A DNA stretch of 64,000 bases from Candidatus Marinarcus aquaticus (lineage in GTDB: Bacteria > Campylobacterota > Campylobacteria > Campylobacterales > Arcobacteraceae). The first letter of the stretch is position 1. Each line of letters starts with the position of its first letter. The notes below the pieces were generated by a model. That model saw only the letters and a list, made by a program, of their open reading frames with translations, was not told the origin of the DNA and searched no databases. Positions 35,617 through 45,236 of this stretch are shown one piece after another. The stretch is taken from NCBI RefSeq assembly GCF_004116335.1, contig NZ_PDKN01000004.1:1-64000 (forward strand). Direction: 5' to 3'. The translations under genes and the position numbers were made by a program.

Positions 35617-37620
35617 ATGAATTTAAAAAAAAGTCTATTATCATTGGCTGTTATTGCATCATTACATTCAGTATATGCAGATGAAACTGCTAAGATGGGA
35701 GAAGTCATCGTTGTCAGTGCTGCTGGTTTTGAACAAAATATTACCGATGCTCCTGCAACCATTACGGTTATTTCAGGTGAAGAACTGCAAAAGAAGTCAT
35801 ACACAGACGTTGCGGATGCGTTAAAAAATGTACCGGGTGTCTTTGTTGATGGAGGTGGTGCCAATCAATCAATCATCATGAGAGGAATGGCAAGTGACTA
35901 TACACTGTTCTTAATTGATGGACGACCAATGCAAAATGCAGACGCATTTACTCCAAACGGGAATCTACGAGGAGTTCAAATGAACTTCTTACCTTCAGTT
36001 GAAAACATTGAACGAATTGAGATTGTAAGAGGACCTGCTTCATCTTTATATGGTTCAGATGCAATGGGTGGGGTGATTAATATCATTACAAAGAAAAACA
36101 TCAATAAAACTTCTGCTGGAATCACCTATGAATATATTGCAGCTGATTCGTCTAATGATATCAATAATGATGGTATGAATACCACCATGTACATCAACAC
36201 TCCATTGATTGATAACCTTTTATCATTGTCATTAAATGGCTCATACAACTACACTGAAGAGAGTGATTATCAAGCCAATAACACCGAAAGTGCAGGAAGT
36301 GACCCTGAGTATAAAAAGAAAAACTTAGGAGTTAAATTTACATTAACACCCGATGAATACAACACCCTTACACTTGGGTATATGTACAATAAACAAGAGC
36401 GTTACTACAATGTAGGTGGAAGTTTATCTGAATTGGACTCACGAGGAAATCCACAAGATGACAGAAGTTACATCTCATATAAAGAGAACTACTACTTAAC
36501 GCATGATTATCGAGTAAAAAATTACAGCATCAGTTCATATGTGAACTATGATGAAGCACGAAACCCTTCACGAACCAATGCCACAACGGGAAATGGTATT
36601 GAAGCAGATACCTTAACGTTCAATACACAAGGTACATACTTCTTTGAGAATAACGTTGCTACACTTGGTTTTAACTATAAAAAAGAGAATTTAGAAGATG
36701 GTGCAACGAGTGCTTTAAATGATGACATCGTAAAAATGGATGCTTATCAATATGCACTTTTTCTAGAAGATGAATGGGCCATCACAGACAGCCTTTCATT
36801 AACTGTGGGTGGTCGATTGGATAAAAATGAGTATTTTGGTACACATTTCAGTCCTAAAGCCTATGCTGTTTATCATATCAATGATGCATTCACGATTAAA
36901 GGTGGGGTAACAACAGGATATAAAACCCCAACACTACGAAACACTGCACCAAACTATGCTGCTGTTTCAAGAGGTGGGGTCAGTATTGGTAACCCTGATT
37001 TAGAACCAGAAGAGAGTGTCAACTATGAAGCAGCCATTGCTTACAACAATGATGACTTAGGTTTCAACTCAACACTGACGGTGTATCAAACTGATTTTAA
37101 AAACAAAATCACACGGTCAGATTATGTGTGTGCTAAAAATGCCCCTTGTACTTATAATGGTGTAACGTATGACCCACATCAATATGGGTATAAAGTTCGA
37201 ATCAATGTTGATGAAGCAGAGATTAGAGGGGTAGAATTAACGACTGATTACTATATCACTTCAGCCTTAAAATACCGACACAGTTATACCTACACAGACT
37301 CTGAGCAAAAAACAGGTGACAGTGCTGGTGAACCCTTAAACGATATCTCTAAACACATGTTCAATGTTGGTTTAGATTGGGAAGTGACCAACAAACTCGA
37401 TATGTGGACACAAGTGAATTATCGAAGTCATACTGCTAAGGAAGAGGATGGTGACCCATCATACACACTGGCTGACTTAGGTTTGGTTTATGACTTAGCA
37501 GAAAACTTAACAATCAGTGCTGGGGTATATAACCTTATGAACAAAGAGATCAACCGTGATGAATACAGCATGGTATTAGATGGAAGACGTTACAGCGTTG
37601 CTATGCAAATGAAATTCTAA
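35617..37620 (+). CDS. TonB-dependent outer-membrane receptor, FepA/CirA-like
   Basis: 667 residues. Signal peptide (about 1-22), a TonB-box-like GEVIVVSA, the plug domain (about 35-155, with IVRGPASSLYGSDAMGGVINIIT) and a 22-strand barrel ending in aromatic Phe (MQMKF). It imports an iron-siderophore or similar chelate with energy from TonB. The substrate cannot be told, though the plug is closest to catecholate receptors. It heads an operon-like run with PepSY, DUF3649, DUF3325 and DUF4198 proteins, all typical of iron uptake. Confidence 0.95.
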   Translation: MNLKKSLLSLAVIASLHSVYADETAKMGEVIVVSAAGFEQNITDAPATITVISGEELQKKSYTDVADALKNVPGVFVDGGGANQSIIMRGMASDYTLFLIDGRPMQNADAFTPNGNLRGVQMNFLPSVENIERIEIVRGPASSLYGSDAMGGVINIITKKNINKTSAGITYEYIAADSSNDINNDGMNTTMYINTPLIDNLLSLSLNGSYNYTEESDYQANNTESAGSDPEYKKKNLGVKFTLTPDEYNTLTLGYMYNKQERYYNVGGSLSELDSRGNPQDDRSYISYKENYYLTHDYRVKNYSISSYVNYDEARNPSRTNATTGNGIEADTLTFNTQGTYFFENNVATLGFNYKKENLEDGATSALNDDIVKMDAYQYALFLEDEWAITDSLSLTVGGRLDKNEYFGTHFSPKAYAVYHINDAFTIKGGVTTGYKTPTLRNTAPNYAAVSRGGVSIGNPDLEPEESVNYEAAIAYNNDDLGFNSTLTVYQTDFKNKITRSDYVCAKNAPCTYNGVTYDPHQYGYKVRINVDEAEIRGVELTTDYYITSALKYRHSYTYTDSEQKTGDSAGEPLNDISKHMFNVGLDWEVTNKLDMWTQVNYRSHTAKEEDGDPSYTLADLGLVYDLAENLTISAGVYNLMNKEINRDEYSMVLDGRRYSVAMQMKF

Positions 37621-37693
37621 TTTTCTTAAACAGACAGAACTCTCTGTCTGTTGACACAAATTACTTATAACAAATTTTTTTATTGGAAGAACT

Positions 37694-37951
37694 ATGTATA
37701 TACAAAAAATTTTATCTGCAAGCGTGGGAGGCTATTTGCTCTCTTCTCTTGTTACGGTAACACTGGTCCACCTTTTACCTTTTACAAATAAAGCAGAAAG
37801 TGTTGTCTTTGCATCCATGCTCTCGTTTGTTCTTTGGTTGCTTTTTGTTCTTTATACTTTCAGCCGTGTCAATGCCAACTCTTTATTGATTCGTATGATT
37901 GTGGCCTGTGCTTTGCTGTTTTCTTTAAACACTTACTTAGAATCGGTATAA
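37694..37951 (+). CDS. DUF3649-like small membrane protein of iron-uptake loci
   Basis: 85 residues with three predicted membrane helices (about 5-30, 36-57, 64-82). Proteins of this size and position, between a TonB receptor and a PepSY membrane protein, belong to the DUF3649 group; the assignment rests mainly on context. It ends 9 bases before the PepSY gene. Confidence 0.7.
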   Translation: MYIQKILSASVGGYLLSSLVTVTLVHLLPFTNKAESVVFASMLSFVLWLLFVLYTFSRVNANSLLIRMIVACALLFSLNTYLESV

Positions 37952-37960
37952 GGAGACCGT

Positions 37961-39556
37961 ATGGAACAAAGTTTTAGACAATCAATGCGTTGGTTACACA
38001 CGTGGAGTGGTCTGCTTGTTGGATGGCTTCTGTTTGCTGTTTTTGTGACAGGTACCAGTGCTTACTATAAGGATGAAACCACACTGTGGATGAAACCCGA
38101 ACTACACTTTTCAAAAGAGTCTACCAAGAGTTTTGAAATCGCTCATCAAAAAGTCATAGAACTGGCACAACATCAAACAAATTTCTTCGTTACTTTGCCC
38201 AATGAGCGTTCCAACACCATCTCTGCTATGTGGAGAGAACAAGGTGAACAAGGAAGCAGAGGTCGGCGTGTTTATAAAAACTATGATGCCTCCACAGGAG
38301 AAGAACTGATCTCCAGAGAGACTGCAGGTGGACACTTCTTATATCGATTCCATTTTGAACTTTACAACATGCCAAGACATCTTGCACGTTGGATTGTGGG
38401 AATTGCTACCATGTTTATGTTTGTGGCCATTATCACAGGGGTAATTATACATAAACGTATTTTTAAAGATATGTTTTTATTTCGACCTAAAAAAGGGGTT
38501 CGAAGCTGGATGGACGTCCATATTTTGCCTGCCGTGGCAGCACTTCCTTTTCATATTATGATTACTTATTCTGGTCTTCTTTTGTTTATGCGTTTGATGA
38601 TGCCTTGGGGAATGGATGCAGCGTATAAAAATGATTTCAGAGCTTATCGAGCAGATATCACTCAACTGCAAACTCAAAACCTCAATCAAAGTGAGTCCGT
38701 AAAAAAACAAAGACCGGCTAAAAGAAAAGCACTCAAAGAGCAAAAACCTCAACAATTGACTCCTGAAACACTCAATACCATTTTACAAGAAGCACAGAGT
38801 TATTGGCCAAATAATATCGGAGGTTACTCCGTTTCTAAAACCAAAAGAGGCATTGAAGTACAAGTACGTCCAAAAGAGCAGTCAACTATTTTTAGCTTAA
38901 AATTTGAACGAGAGTATCTGGTATTTGATGGTCAAAGTGGTGAACTTTTAAAGAAAAATATCCCACCGACAACGCCAAGCAGTATCCTAAATACTCTCTA
39001 TGTATTTGAGTCTTTACACCAAGCACGATTTGCAGACTCTGTATTACGGTTTCTCTTTTTCATTGCAGGTATAAGTGGATGTGTTTTAATAGGAAGTGGC
39101 CTCATTATTTGGGTTGTTAAACGAAAAAAGAAGTATGAACAAAAAAACAGCTTAGGGTTTACATTGGTTGAAAAACTCAACTTAGGAACCATTGTGGGTC
39201 TGTTTATAGGGATAGGTGCCTATTTTATTGCCAATCGACTCATCTCAGTTATGGCTGAAAGTCGTTCAAGTTTAGAGATAAAAGCCTTTTTTATTACTTG
39301 GTTACTCAGTTATATCCATGCGTTTGTAAGAGAGACACGTCATGCGTGGATTGAACAACTCTATGCAACTGCCTTGATCTATATCAGCCTGCCTTTAATT
39401 AATGTTGTCATCTTAACACCAAGTTGGAAAGAGTTTGTAAGCAGGGACAGCATTGTGCACTATTTTGATATTTATTTTATTTTCAGTGCCATTGTTTTTA
39501 TTCTGAGTGCTTATATTCTCTCTAAAAAATTCAATCTCAAAAAGGAGACCGTATGA
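37961..39556 (+). CDS. PepSY-associated membrane protein, probable siderophore-iron reductase
   Basis: 531 residues. N-terminal SMRWLHTWSGLLVGWLLF carries a conserved His in the first membrane helix; further helices lie at about 143-165, 190-215, 345-375 and near the C-terminus, with periplasmic PepSY-type loops between them. Such proteins (PiuB-like) are thought to reduce or process ferric siderophores at the inner membrane. A basic stretch at about 245-265 is unusual. Ribosome site AAGGAG; its stop overlaps the DUF3325 gene start. Confidence 0.9.
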   Translation: MEQSFRQSMRWLHTWSGLLVGWLLFAVFVTGTSAYYKDETTLWMKPELHFSKESTKSFEIAHQKVIELAQHQTNFFVTLPNERSNTISAMWREQGEQGSRGRRVYKNYDASTGEELISRETAGGHFLYRFHFELYNMPRHLARWIVGIATMFMFVAIITGVIIHKRIFKDMFLFRPKKGVRSWMDVHILPAVAALPFHIMITYSGLLLFMRLMMPWGMDAAYKNDFRAYRADITQLQTQNLNQSESVKKQRPAKRKALKEQKPQQLTPETLNTILQEAQSYWPNNIGGYSVSKTKRGIEVQVRPKEQSTIFSLKFEREYLVFDGQSGELLKKNIPPTTPSSILNTLYVFESLHQARFADSVLRFLFFIAGISGCVLIGSGLIIWVVKRKKKYEQKNSLGFTLVEKLNLGTIVGLFIGIGAYFIANRLISVMAESRSSLEIKAFFITWLLSYIHAFVRETRHAWIEQLYATALIYISLPLINVVILTPSWKEFVSRDSIVHYFDIYFIFSAIVFILSAYILSKKFNLKKETV

Positions 39557-39873
39557 CAGCCATTGCAACTTCTGTTTTGTATGTTGGGTTTTTACTGCTA
39601 TCAATGAGTTTAGAAAAACACTACAAGCAGATTTTAAACAAAGAGTTCACTCAAAAGTTTAAATATATTATTACTGCATTGGGGTATTTTTTTCTTCTTA
39701 TCTCTTTTGTGCTCTATATTCAACAGTTTGGCTTTGGTTTAGGAGCCACCTATTGGGTTGGAGCACTTACGCCCATTGTTGTCTTTATAGCATTGCTATT
39801 GACTTACAGACCAAAACTCATACTCAAAATCTCTGCACTTGTATTGCTTTTGAGTATCGTATCAATTTTATAA
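39553..39873 (+). CDS. DUF3325-like small membrane protein
   Basis: 106 residues, about three membrane helices (3-20, 36-56, 63-83) and a further hydrophobic stretch to the end. Located right after a PepSY protein, with ATGA overlap, as DUF3325 proteins usually are. Function unknown, probably part of the same iron-processing complex. Confidence 0.75.
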   Translation: MTAIATSVLYVGFLLLSMSLEKHYKQILNKEFTQKFKYIITALGYFFLLISFVLYIQQFGFGLGATYWVGALTPIVVFIALLLTYRPKLILKISALVLLLSIVSIL

Positions 39874-39885
39874 CAAAGGAAAATC

Positions 39886-40695
39886 ATGAACATATCTAAA
39901 ATAATTGTTGCTGGAACACTTACAGCAAGTAGTCTTTTTGCCCACTCACTTTGGGTAAATTCATTTAATTCAACAACACCAAAAGGTGGTCATACGACCG
40001 TTTCTATTGGATGGGGTCATCATCTTAGTATTGACGACTCGGTTCCAACAAAAATGAAGCTGAACTCATTTAACTTAATTGACCCTTCCAATCAAGCAAT
40101 TGCTTTAGAAATGCCTTTAGAAAAAGTGGAGGAAATCTATAAAGATGCTCAACTGGCTATTTCAAAAAGTAATATGGCAATGCAAAAAATAAGTTTTCAA
40201 GAAAAGGCACTCAAAGGGACTTACAGTGTTGCTTTGGCAACTAAAACGGGGTATTTTACAAAATATATTGATATCAAAGGAAAAGAGCGTTTTAAACGTC
40301 TATCAAAAGATAAAATTACCGATGCAAAAAAGATTTTACAATCCAATCAAATCAATACTTTTGCAAAAAGCTATTTTGTGTTTAATCAATGGAGTGCACC
40401 AAAACCAGTTGGACACCCAATCGAACTAATACCAACCAATGACTTTACAACTATTAATCAAAGTGAAGGTGTTACGTTTGATGTTTTATTAGAAGGTAAG
40501 CCTTTAAGCAGTGGTTATGTTACTGCCAAAAGTGCATTAAATCCAAGAGCCAATGCTTTGTTTGCTCCAGTTAAAAAAGGAAAAGCTTCATTTGTTGTAC
40601 CACACAAAGGTGTATGGATTTTCAATGTGACGCATAAAACTGAAAGTGATATAACTCATATTCAAAAAACTTCGGCTACTTTAAATATTCAATAA
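39886..40695 (+). CDS. DUF4198-like periplasmic protein
   Basis: 269 residues with a signal peptide (about 1-19) and a beta-rich mature part beginning HSLWVNSFNSTTPKGGHTTVSIGWGHHL. The DUF4198 family is found with nickel, cobalt and iron uptake genes and is thought to bind metal or chelate in the periplasm. It ends the receptor operon; a hairpin (AGTAGAAAGA / TCTTTCTACT at 40701-40724) follows the stop. Confidence 0.8.
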   Translation: MNISKIIVAGTLTASSLFAHSLWVNSFNSTTPKGGHTTVSIGWGHHLSIDDSVPTKMKLNSFNLIDPSNQAIALEMPLEKVEEIYKDAQLAISKSNMAMQKISFQEKALKGTYSVALATKTGYFTKYIDIKGKERFKRLSKDKITDAKKILQSNQINTFAKSYFVFNQWSAPKPVGHPIELIPTNDFTTINQSEGVTFDVLLEGKPLSSGYVTAKSALNPRANALFAPVKKGKASFVVPHKGVWIFNVTHKTESDITHIQKTSATLNIQ

Positions 40696-40700
40696 ATCAC

Positions 40701-40724
40701 AGTAGAAAGAGAAATCTTTCTACT
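40701..40724. terminator. Hairpin between convergent DUF4198 and MacB-type genes
   Basis: A 10-bp perfect stem with a GAAA loop. No T run follows on either strand, so it may block convergent transcription or stabilise ends rather than act as a classic terminator. Confidence 0.45.
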
Positions 40725-40726
40725 GA

Positions 40727-41938
40727 CTACTCATATCGTAACGCATCAATCGGATTTAATCTGGCTGCTTTTTTTGCAGGGAAATACCCAAATACCACTC
40801 CAATAATCGTCGAGAAGATAAATGAAATAACGATGATGGGCATGTTTAAAATAAAAGGCAGATCCATCATATTTACAACCCCTACTCCAATAAGTAAGCC
40901 TAACACAATCCCTATCATACCACCTAAGGTTGATAATACTACGGCTTCCACCAAGAACTGCAACAACACTTCATTCTCCATGGCACCGATGGCCAAACGC
41001 GTACCAATCTCTCTGGTTCGTTCTGTTACAGAAACCAACATGATATTCATAATGCCAATTCCACCAACAAGCAAAGAAATAGCTGCAATCGAGCCCAATA
41101 AATAAGTTAACATTTTCGTTGTGGATGTCATGGTTGAAAGTAAATCGGCCATATCTCGAATATGAAAATTATCATCCTCTCCTGGTTTTATAGCTCGTCT
41201 TTCTTGCATTAAAAGCGTGATGTCTGCTTTGGCTTGGTTGATATGCTCACTTTCATCAATGGAAATCAGTATGGAACTGATATCTTTATCTCCTTGGATT
41301 TTACGTTGAAACATCTTTAATGGCACGATAATGATTTCATCTTGGTCTCGTCCAAAAGCAGCGGCTCCTTTGGATTCTAAAACTCCCACAACCGTACACC
41401 CAAAACTGTTGAGTCGGATCTTGTTTCCAATGGGATTTGCATCTTCAAAGAGCTGTTTGACAATGGTCGTTCCCAAAATACACGAGGTTTGTCCAAAACT
41501 GAGTTCCGCTTCTTCAAATACACGCCCACTTTGTATGCCCCAATCTTTGATGATGAAATAATCATTGCTCGTCCCAACGACACTGGTGGCATAACTTTTA
41601 TTGAGATAAATGGCATTCATGGTGCTACTGTTTTCAGCAGCAACTGCTTTAACATGAGGTATCTCACTTTTTATGACATTAATATCCTCTTCTTTAAAGG
41701 CTCGTGCACTGTTATCACCTCTTGGTTTTCCTCTTCGTTCTTGTCCCACACGTAAAGTCAACATATTTGTACCCAGTTTTGAAATACCCTCTTGTACATT
41801 CGCGGTTGTTCCATCACCGATCATCACCATAGAAATTACTGAAGCCACACCTATGACAATACCCAAAATTGTTAATATGGAACGCAATATATTTCTCTTT
41901 ATCTCTTTGATTGCAATTAAAAATGCGTTGGTTAACAT
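40727..41938 (-). CDS. MacB-type ABC permease
   Basis: 403 residues. An N-terminal membrane helix (about 20-42, with ILRSILTILGIVIGVASVISMVMIGDG), a periplasmic MacB_PCD domain (about 45-265) and three C-terminal helices (FtsX fold, about 280-395). It is the membrane half of a MacB exporter, with the ATPase encoded separately by the next gene, instead of the usual single fused chain. The two genes overlap by one base (TAATG). Drives export through a TolC-type duct. Confidence 0.92.
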   Translation of the reverse strand: MLTNAFLIAIKEIKRNILRSILTILGIVIGVASVISMVMIGDGTTANVQEGISKLGTNMLTLRVGQERRGKPRGDNSARAFKEEDINVIKSEIPHVKAVAAENSSTMNAIYLNKSYATSVVGTSNDYFIIKDWGIQSGRVFEEAELSFGQTSCILGTTIVKQLFEDANPIGNKIRLNSFGCTVVGVLESKGAAAFGRDQDEIIIVPLKMFQRKIQGDKDISSILISIDESEHINQAKADITLLMQERRAIKPGEDDNFHIRDMADLLSTMTSTTKMLTYLLGSIAAISLLVGGIGIMNIMLVSVTERTREIGTRLAIGAMENEVLLQFLVEAVVLSTLGGMIGIVLGLLIGVGVVNMMDLPFILNMPIIVISFIFSTIIGVVFGYFPAKKAARLNPIDALRYE

Positions 41939-42642
41939 TATTTATTCCCTTTTTTCAGACTTTTTTCAATATGCCCATCTCTGAAGTAAACAATTCTGTC
42001 CGCATACGCAGCCATCTCCTCTTCGTGTGTCACCATAATAATGGTAATCCCTGAGTCTTTATTTAAGACCTTTAATAAATTCATAATCTCCACACTTTTA
42101 ATACTGTCCAAGTTTCCGGTGGGTTCATCTGCTAATAGAATCAATGGATTACTCACAATTGCTCGTGCAATCGCCACACGCTGTTGTTGCCCTCCTGAAA
42201 GCTCAGCAGGCGTATGCTTTACAACACTTTCTAAACCTACTTTTTTTAAGGCTTCATACGCCATCTCTTTCCTTTGCTCTACAGGAATGCGTCTATAAAT
42301 AAGAGGCAATTCCACATTCTCTAAAGCACTGGTACGTCCTAAAAGATTAAAACCTTGAAAGACAAACCCAATGTAGTTTCTGCGTATAAGTGCCATTTGA
42401 TTTCGGTTGAGTTTTTCAACATGCAAACCATCAAAAAGGTATTCTCCACTTGAAGGAGAATCCAAACACCCTATCATGTTCATAGAAGTGGATTTTCCGC
42501 TTCCACTTGCACCCATGATGGCGACAAACTCACCTTGTTTGATAGAAAGACTCACCCTGTTTAAAGCAAATGTTTTGGCTTCATCTTTCCCATAGGTTTT
42601 AACAATATCTTTAAATTCTATGATGATTTTGGCTTCACTCAT
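41938..42642 (-). CDS. MacB/LolD-type ABC transporter ATPase
   Basis: 234 residues. Walker A GASGSGKST, signature LSGGQQQRVAIARA, Walker B ILLADEPTG and the H-loop VTHEE are complete. It powers the separate FtsX-fold permease downstream. Its start overlaps the adaptor stop codon (ATGA). Confidence 0.94.
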   Translation of the reverse strand: MSEAKIIIEFKDIVKTYGKDEAKTFALNRVSLSIKQGEFVAIMGASGSGKSTSMNMIGCLDSPSSGEYLFDGLHVEKLNRNQMALIRRNYIGFVFQGFNLLGRTSALENVELPLIYRRIPVEQRKEMAYEALKKVGLESVVKHTPAELSGGQQQRVAIARAIVSNPLILLADEPTGNLDSIKSVEIMNLLKVLNKDSGITIIMVTHEEEMAAYADRIVYFRDGHIEKSLKKGNK

Positions 42643-43892
42643 GAAGCGCTCTTTTGTGAGGTGATGACCTCATCACCTGCTTGAATCTCTTTGCTTTGAA
42701 TACTGGTCATTTTTCCATCGGTTTCTAATACTTTTACACGAATTCTTTTGGGCTCAGCATTTTGCAATACATAAAGAAATTTGAAACTCTCTTTGCCAAG
42801 ATCTTTGGGTTTTCTTGCAGGTCGATCCCGTTTTGGTGGACCTACAAAAGAGACTGACTTGCTCTCTTGCATATTGGTGGGTTTAAATCTCAATGCACTA
42901 TTAGGTACTAACAGTGTGTTTTTCAGCTCTTTGGTGATAATTTTTGCAGATGCAGTCATCCCTGGTCGAAGAAGTAACTTCTCATTTTCAACCAATGCAA
43001 CTGTCTCATAAGTAATCACCCCACTCTCTTCAATAGGATTAAACCGTACTTGTTTTATTTTTCCTTTGAAATTCTCTTTGGGGTAAGCATCCACGGTAAA
43101 GGTTACATTTAATCCCTCTTTAATATCTGCTACATCGGCTTCATCAATGCTGACGATTAAATCCATCTTTGAAAGATCTTTTGCTAAAGTAAAAAGTATT
43201 GGTGTAGACATGGAGGCAGCAACGGTTTGCCCTACTTCAACCGCACGATTGAGCACCAACCCATTGATTGAAGATTTGACAACGGCTTTTTCTAAATTCT
43301 CTTCATCGGTTTTAAGGTTATACTCTGCTTGCATCACACGTGCTTTTGCAGCCTCATAAGAAGCAATGGCACTCTCATATGAAAACTGTGCATCATCTAC
43401 ATCATTTTGAGAAGGATATTTTCCTTTAGATTGAGCAAACATCTTTTGGGTTCGATTCAAAAAGAGCTTTTTGTTTTTCACATTCACTTCGCTCTCTTTT
43501 AAATTGGCTTTTACTATTGAAAGAGAAGCTTTAGAACTGTCCACTTGTGCTTTGAGTTTCGTGGTATCAAGTTTTGCAAGTATTTGTCCTACAGTGACTT
43601 GGTCATTAAAATCAACATAAATCTCTTTAATCGTACCTGAAACCTCAATACCAATATCCACGCTGTTTGTAGGATTGAGATTCCCTGTGGCCATAACGGT
43701 CACTTGCATATCACCTTGAGTTACTTTTTGTGTTTCATAACTGATTTCATCATTGCTGTTCATATTTTTTAACACAAACCATAAAGCCAAAATCAAGCCC
43801 AGAACAAGTACGACCAAAATTTTTGCCGTAACTTTTTTCTTTTTTCCCTCTTGTTGGTACATATTCAACTGCTCTTGTAAATTAGAATCCAT
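42639..43892 (-). CDS. MacA-type periplasmic adaptor protein
   Basis: 417 residues. One membrane helix (about 23-42) anchors a HlyD/RND adaptor: lipoyl half motif GEVSGTIKEIYVDFND-like around 85-100, coiled-coil hairpin about 110-210 and beta-barrel region after 220. It links the MacB permease to the outer-membrane duct. The C-terminal stretch PPKRDRPARKPKD is rich in Pro and basic residues, which is uncommon. It starts 3 bases after the TolC-type gene. Confidence 0.9.
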   Translation of the reverse strand: MDSNLQEQLNMYQQEGKKKKVTAKILVVLVLGLILALWFVLKNMNSNDEISYETQKVTQGDMQVTVMATGNLNPTNSVDIGIEVSGTIKEIYVDFNDQVTVGQILAKLDTTKLKAQVDSSKASLSIVKANLKESEVNVKNKKLFLNRTQKMFAQSKGKYPSQNDVDDAQFSYESAIASYEAAKARVMQAEYNLKTDEENLEKAVVKSSINGLVLNRAVEVGQTVAASMSTPILFTLAKDLSKMDLIVSIDEADVADIKEGLNVTFTVDAYPKENFKGKIKQVRFNPIEESGVITYETVALVENEKLLLRPGMTASAKIITKELKNTLLVPNSALRFKPTNMQESKSVSFVGPPKRDRPARKPKDLGKESFKFLYVLQNAEPKRIRVKVLETDGKMTSIQSKEIQAGDEVITSQKSAS

Positions 43893-43895
43893 TGC

Positions 43896-45089
43896 TTAAT
43901 CTGCCTTTACTTTAAAATATAGTTTTGCATACTCTTGTTGCATATTGATGCGATTGATTTCAATCCCATACTCATTAATCACTTGGGTATTTTTTAATAT
44001 CTCTAAATCAAAATCAGAAGACATTCCTACCGCATTAGATGCTTGATTAACCTCTATTAAATCCCCATATAAGGCAATGTTCTCTTTAAGTATTTGGTTA
44101 TACTCTCTGTAAGTATTAATTTTATTTAATGCCGCTTCAAACTCTTGTAAAAGTTCATTTTTTAAATCCATTCGAGTCACTTTTTGTTTGAGTATTTCTA
44201 AACGTGCTTTTTCAAGTGTAGGCTTTTTATTGATGTCATACAGAGGCATTGAAAGAGTCAATCCAAGAGAACCATCCGTACTGTCCTCTTTACGTTCATT
44301 GACCATCTCTTCATTATGCGTATAGGATGCTGAAGCTGAAAAACTCAATTTGGGTAAATAGTCTGTCTTTTGTTGGTTATAGGCTGTTTGAGCCAGTTGT
44401 ATCAATGCATCTTCATAGAACAGGTCAATATGATTATTCAAATATGCTTTTTCATCAATAGCACTGAAATTCAACAATTGAATCTCTTCAAATTGCAATG
44501 TCGTATATTTTGACAACTCTATTTTTTGTTGTTTTAAAGAGTTTTGTAAATTGACATTTTGCTGTCGTTGGTTGTTTTTTGCCATGATGGCATCATTGAG
44601 TTCTGTAATATCACTGTTTCCATTCTCATACTGAATACGCTTTAATGTTAACTCTATTTCTGCATTTTCAAGCTCCACTCTGTTTTGTTTAAGCTCAATG
44701 TTCAATTTATTGATTTCTAACAATGTATTGTACAGTGAAAGCAAAATCTGCTTATTCTCATTCTCCCATGCCAGCAGATCTGATTTAAATTTGTCATTGG
44801 CATAATCAATGGTAAAGCCAATACCGCCTGATTCAAATACAGATTGTGAAAACCCAATAGAAACTGTTTTTCGCAGACTGTTGCTCTCTTCACTGAATGA
44901 GTGATTTCGGGTGATACTGCCACTCATCTTTACAGGAGATATCCAACTGTTTTTAGAAGCTTCATGCTCTTGTTCTAACATCTTTTTTTCTACTTCACGA
45001 AGTTCTTGTTTCTCTTTATTTAATAGACTTAAATCATCTGCACACAACAATGTGGTCAACAGACCCAATACGATAACTGTTCTTTTCAA
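43896..45089 (-). CDS. TolC-family outer-membrane efflux protein
   Basis: 397 residues from the TTG at 45089, after AAGGAG; a GTG two codons earlier would overlap the ribosome site. Signal peptide (MKRTVIVLGLLTTLLCA) followed by long coiled-coil helices of the OEP type with two repeat halves. It completes a tripartite exporter with the three downstream genes. A Fur-box-like site lies about 95 bases upstream of its start. Confidence 0.87.
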   Translation of the reverse strand: MKRTVIVLGLLTTLLCADDLSLLNKEKQELREVEKKMLEQEHEASKNSWISPVKMSGSITRNHSFSEESNSLRKTVSIGFSQSVFESGGIGFTIDYANDKFKSDLLAWENENKQILLSLYNTLLEINKLNIELKQNRVELENAEIELTLKRIQYENGNSDITELNDAIMAKNNQRQQNVNLQNSLKQQKIELSKYTTLQFEEIQLLNFSAIDEKAYLNNHIDLFYEDALIQLAQTAYNQQKTDYLPKLSFSASASYTHNEEMVNERKEDSTDGSLGLTLSMPLYDINKKPTLEKARLEILKQKVTRMDLKNELLQEFEAALNKINTYREYNQILKENIALYGDLIEVNQASNAVGMSSDFDLEILKNTQVINEYGIEINRINMQQEYAKLYFKVKAD

Positions 45090-45180
45090 TCGCACTCCTT
45101 TTTCAATACGTTCATTATAAATAATTCTTTTAAACCATTCTTGAACACGATATTAACCACTTATTAACAAGATTAATATT

Positions 45181-45199
45181 TATAATTATTATCATTAAT
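45181..45199. promoter_or_regulatory. Candidate Fur box upstream of the TolC-MacAB operon
   Basis: TATAATTATTATCATTAAT agrees with the Fur consensus at 14 of 19 positions, in the 145-base region ahead of the exporter operon. AT-rich DNA weakens the significance of the match. Confidence 0.4.
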
Positions 45200-45205
45200 A
45201 AGACA

Positions 45206-45236
45206 AAAAAAAAGAGAGCTCAGCGCTCTCTTTTTA
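45206..45236. terminator. Terminator after the KefB-type gene
   Basis: AGAGAGC and GCTCTCT pair around TCAGC with flanking A and T runs that extend the stem, so it can end transcription in either direction. It overlaps the last codon of the antiporter gene. Confidence 0.75.
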
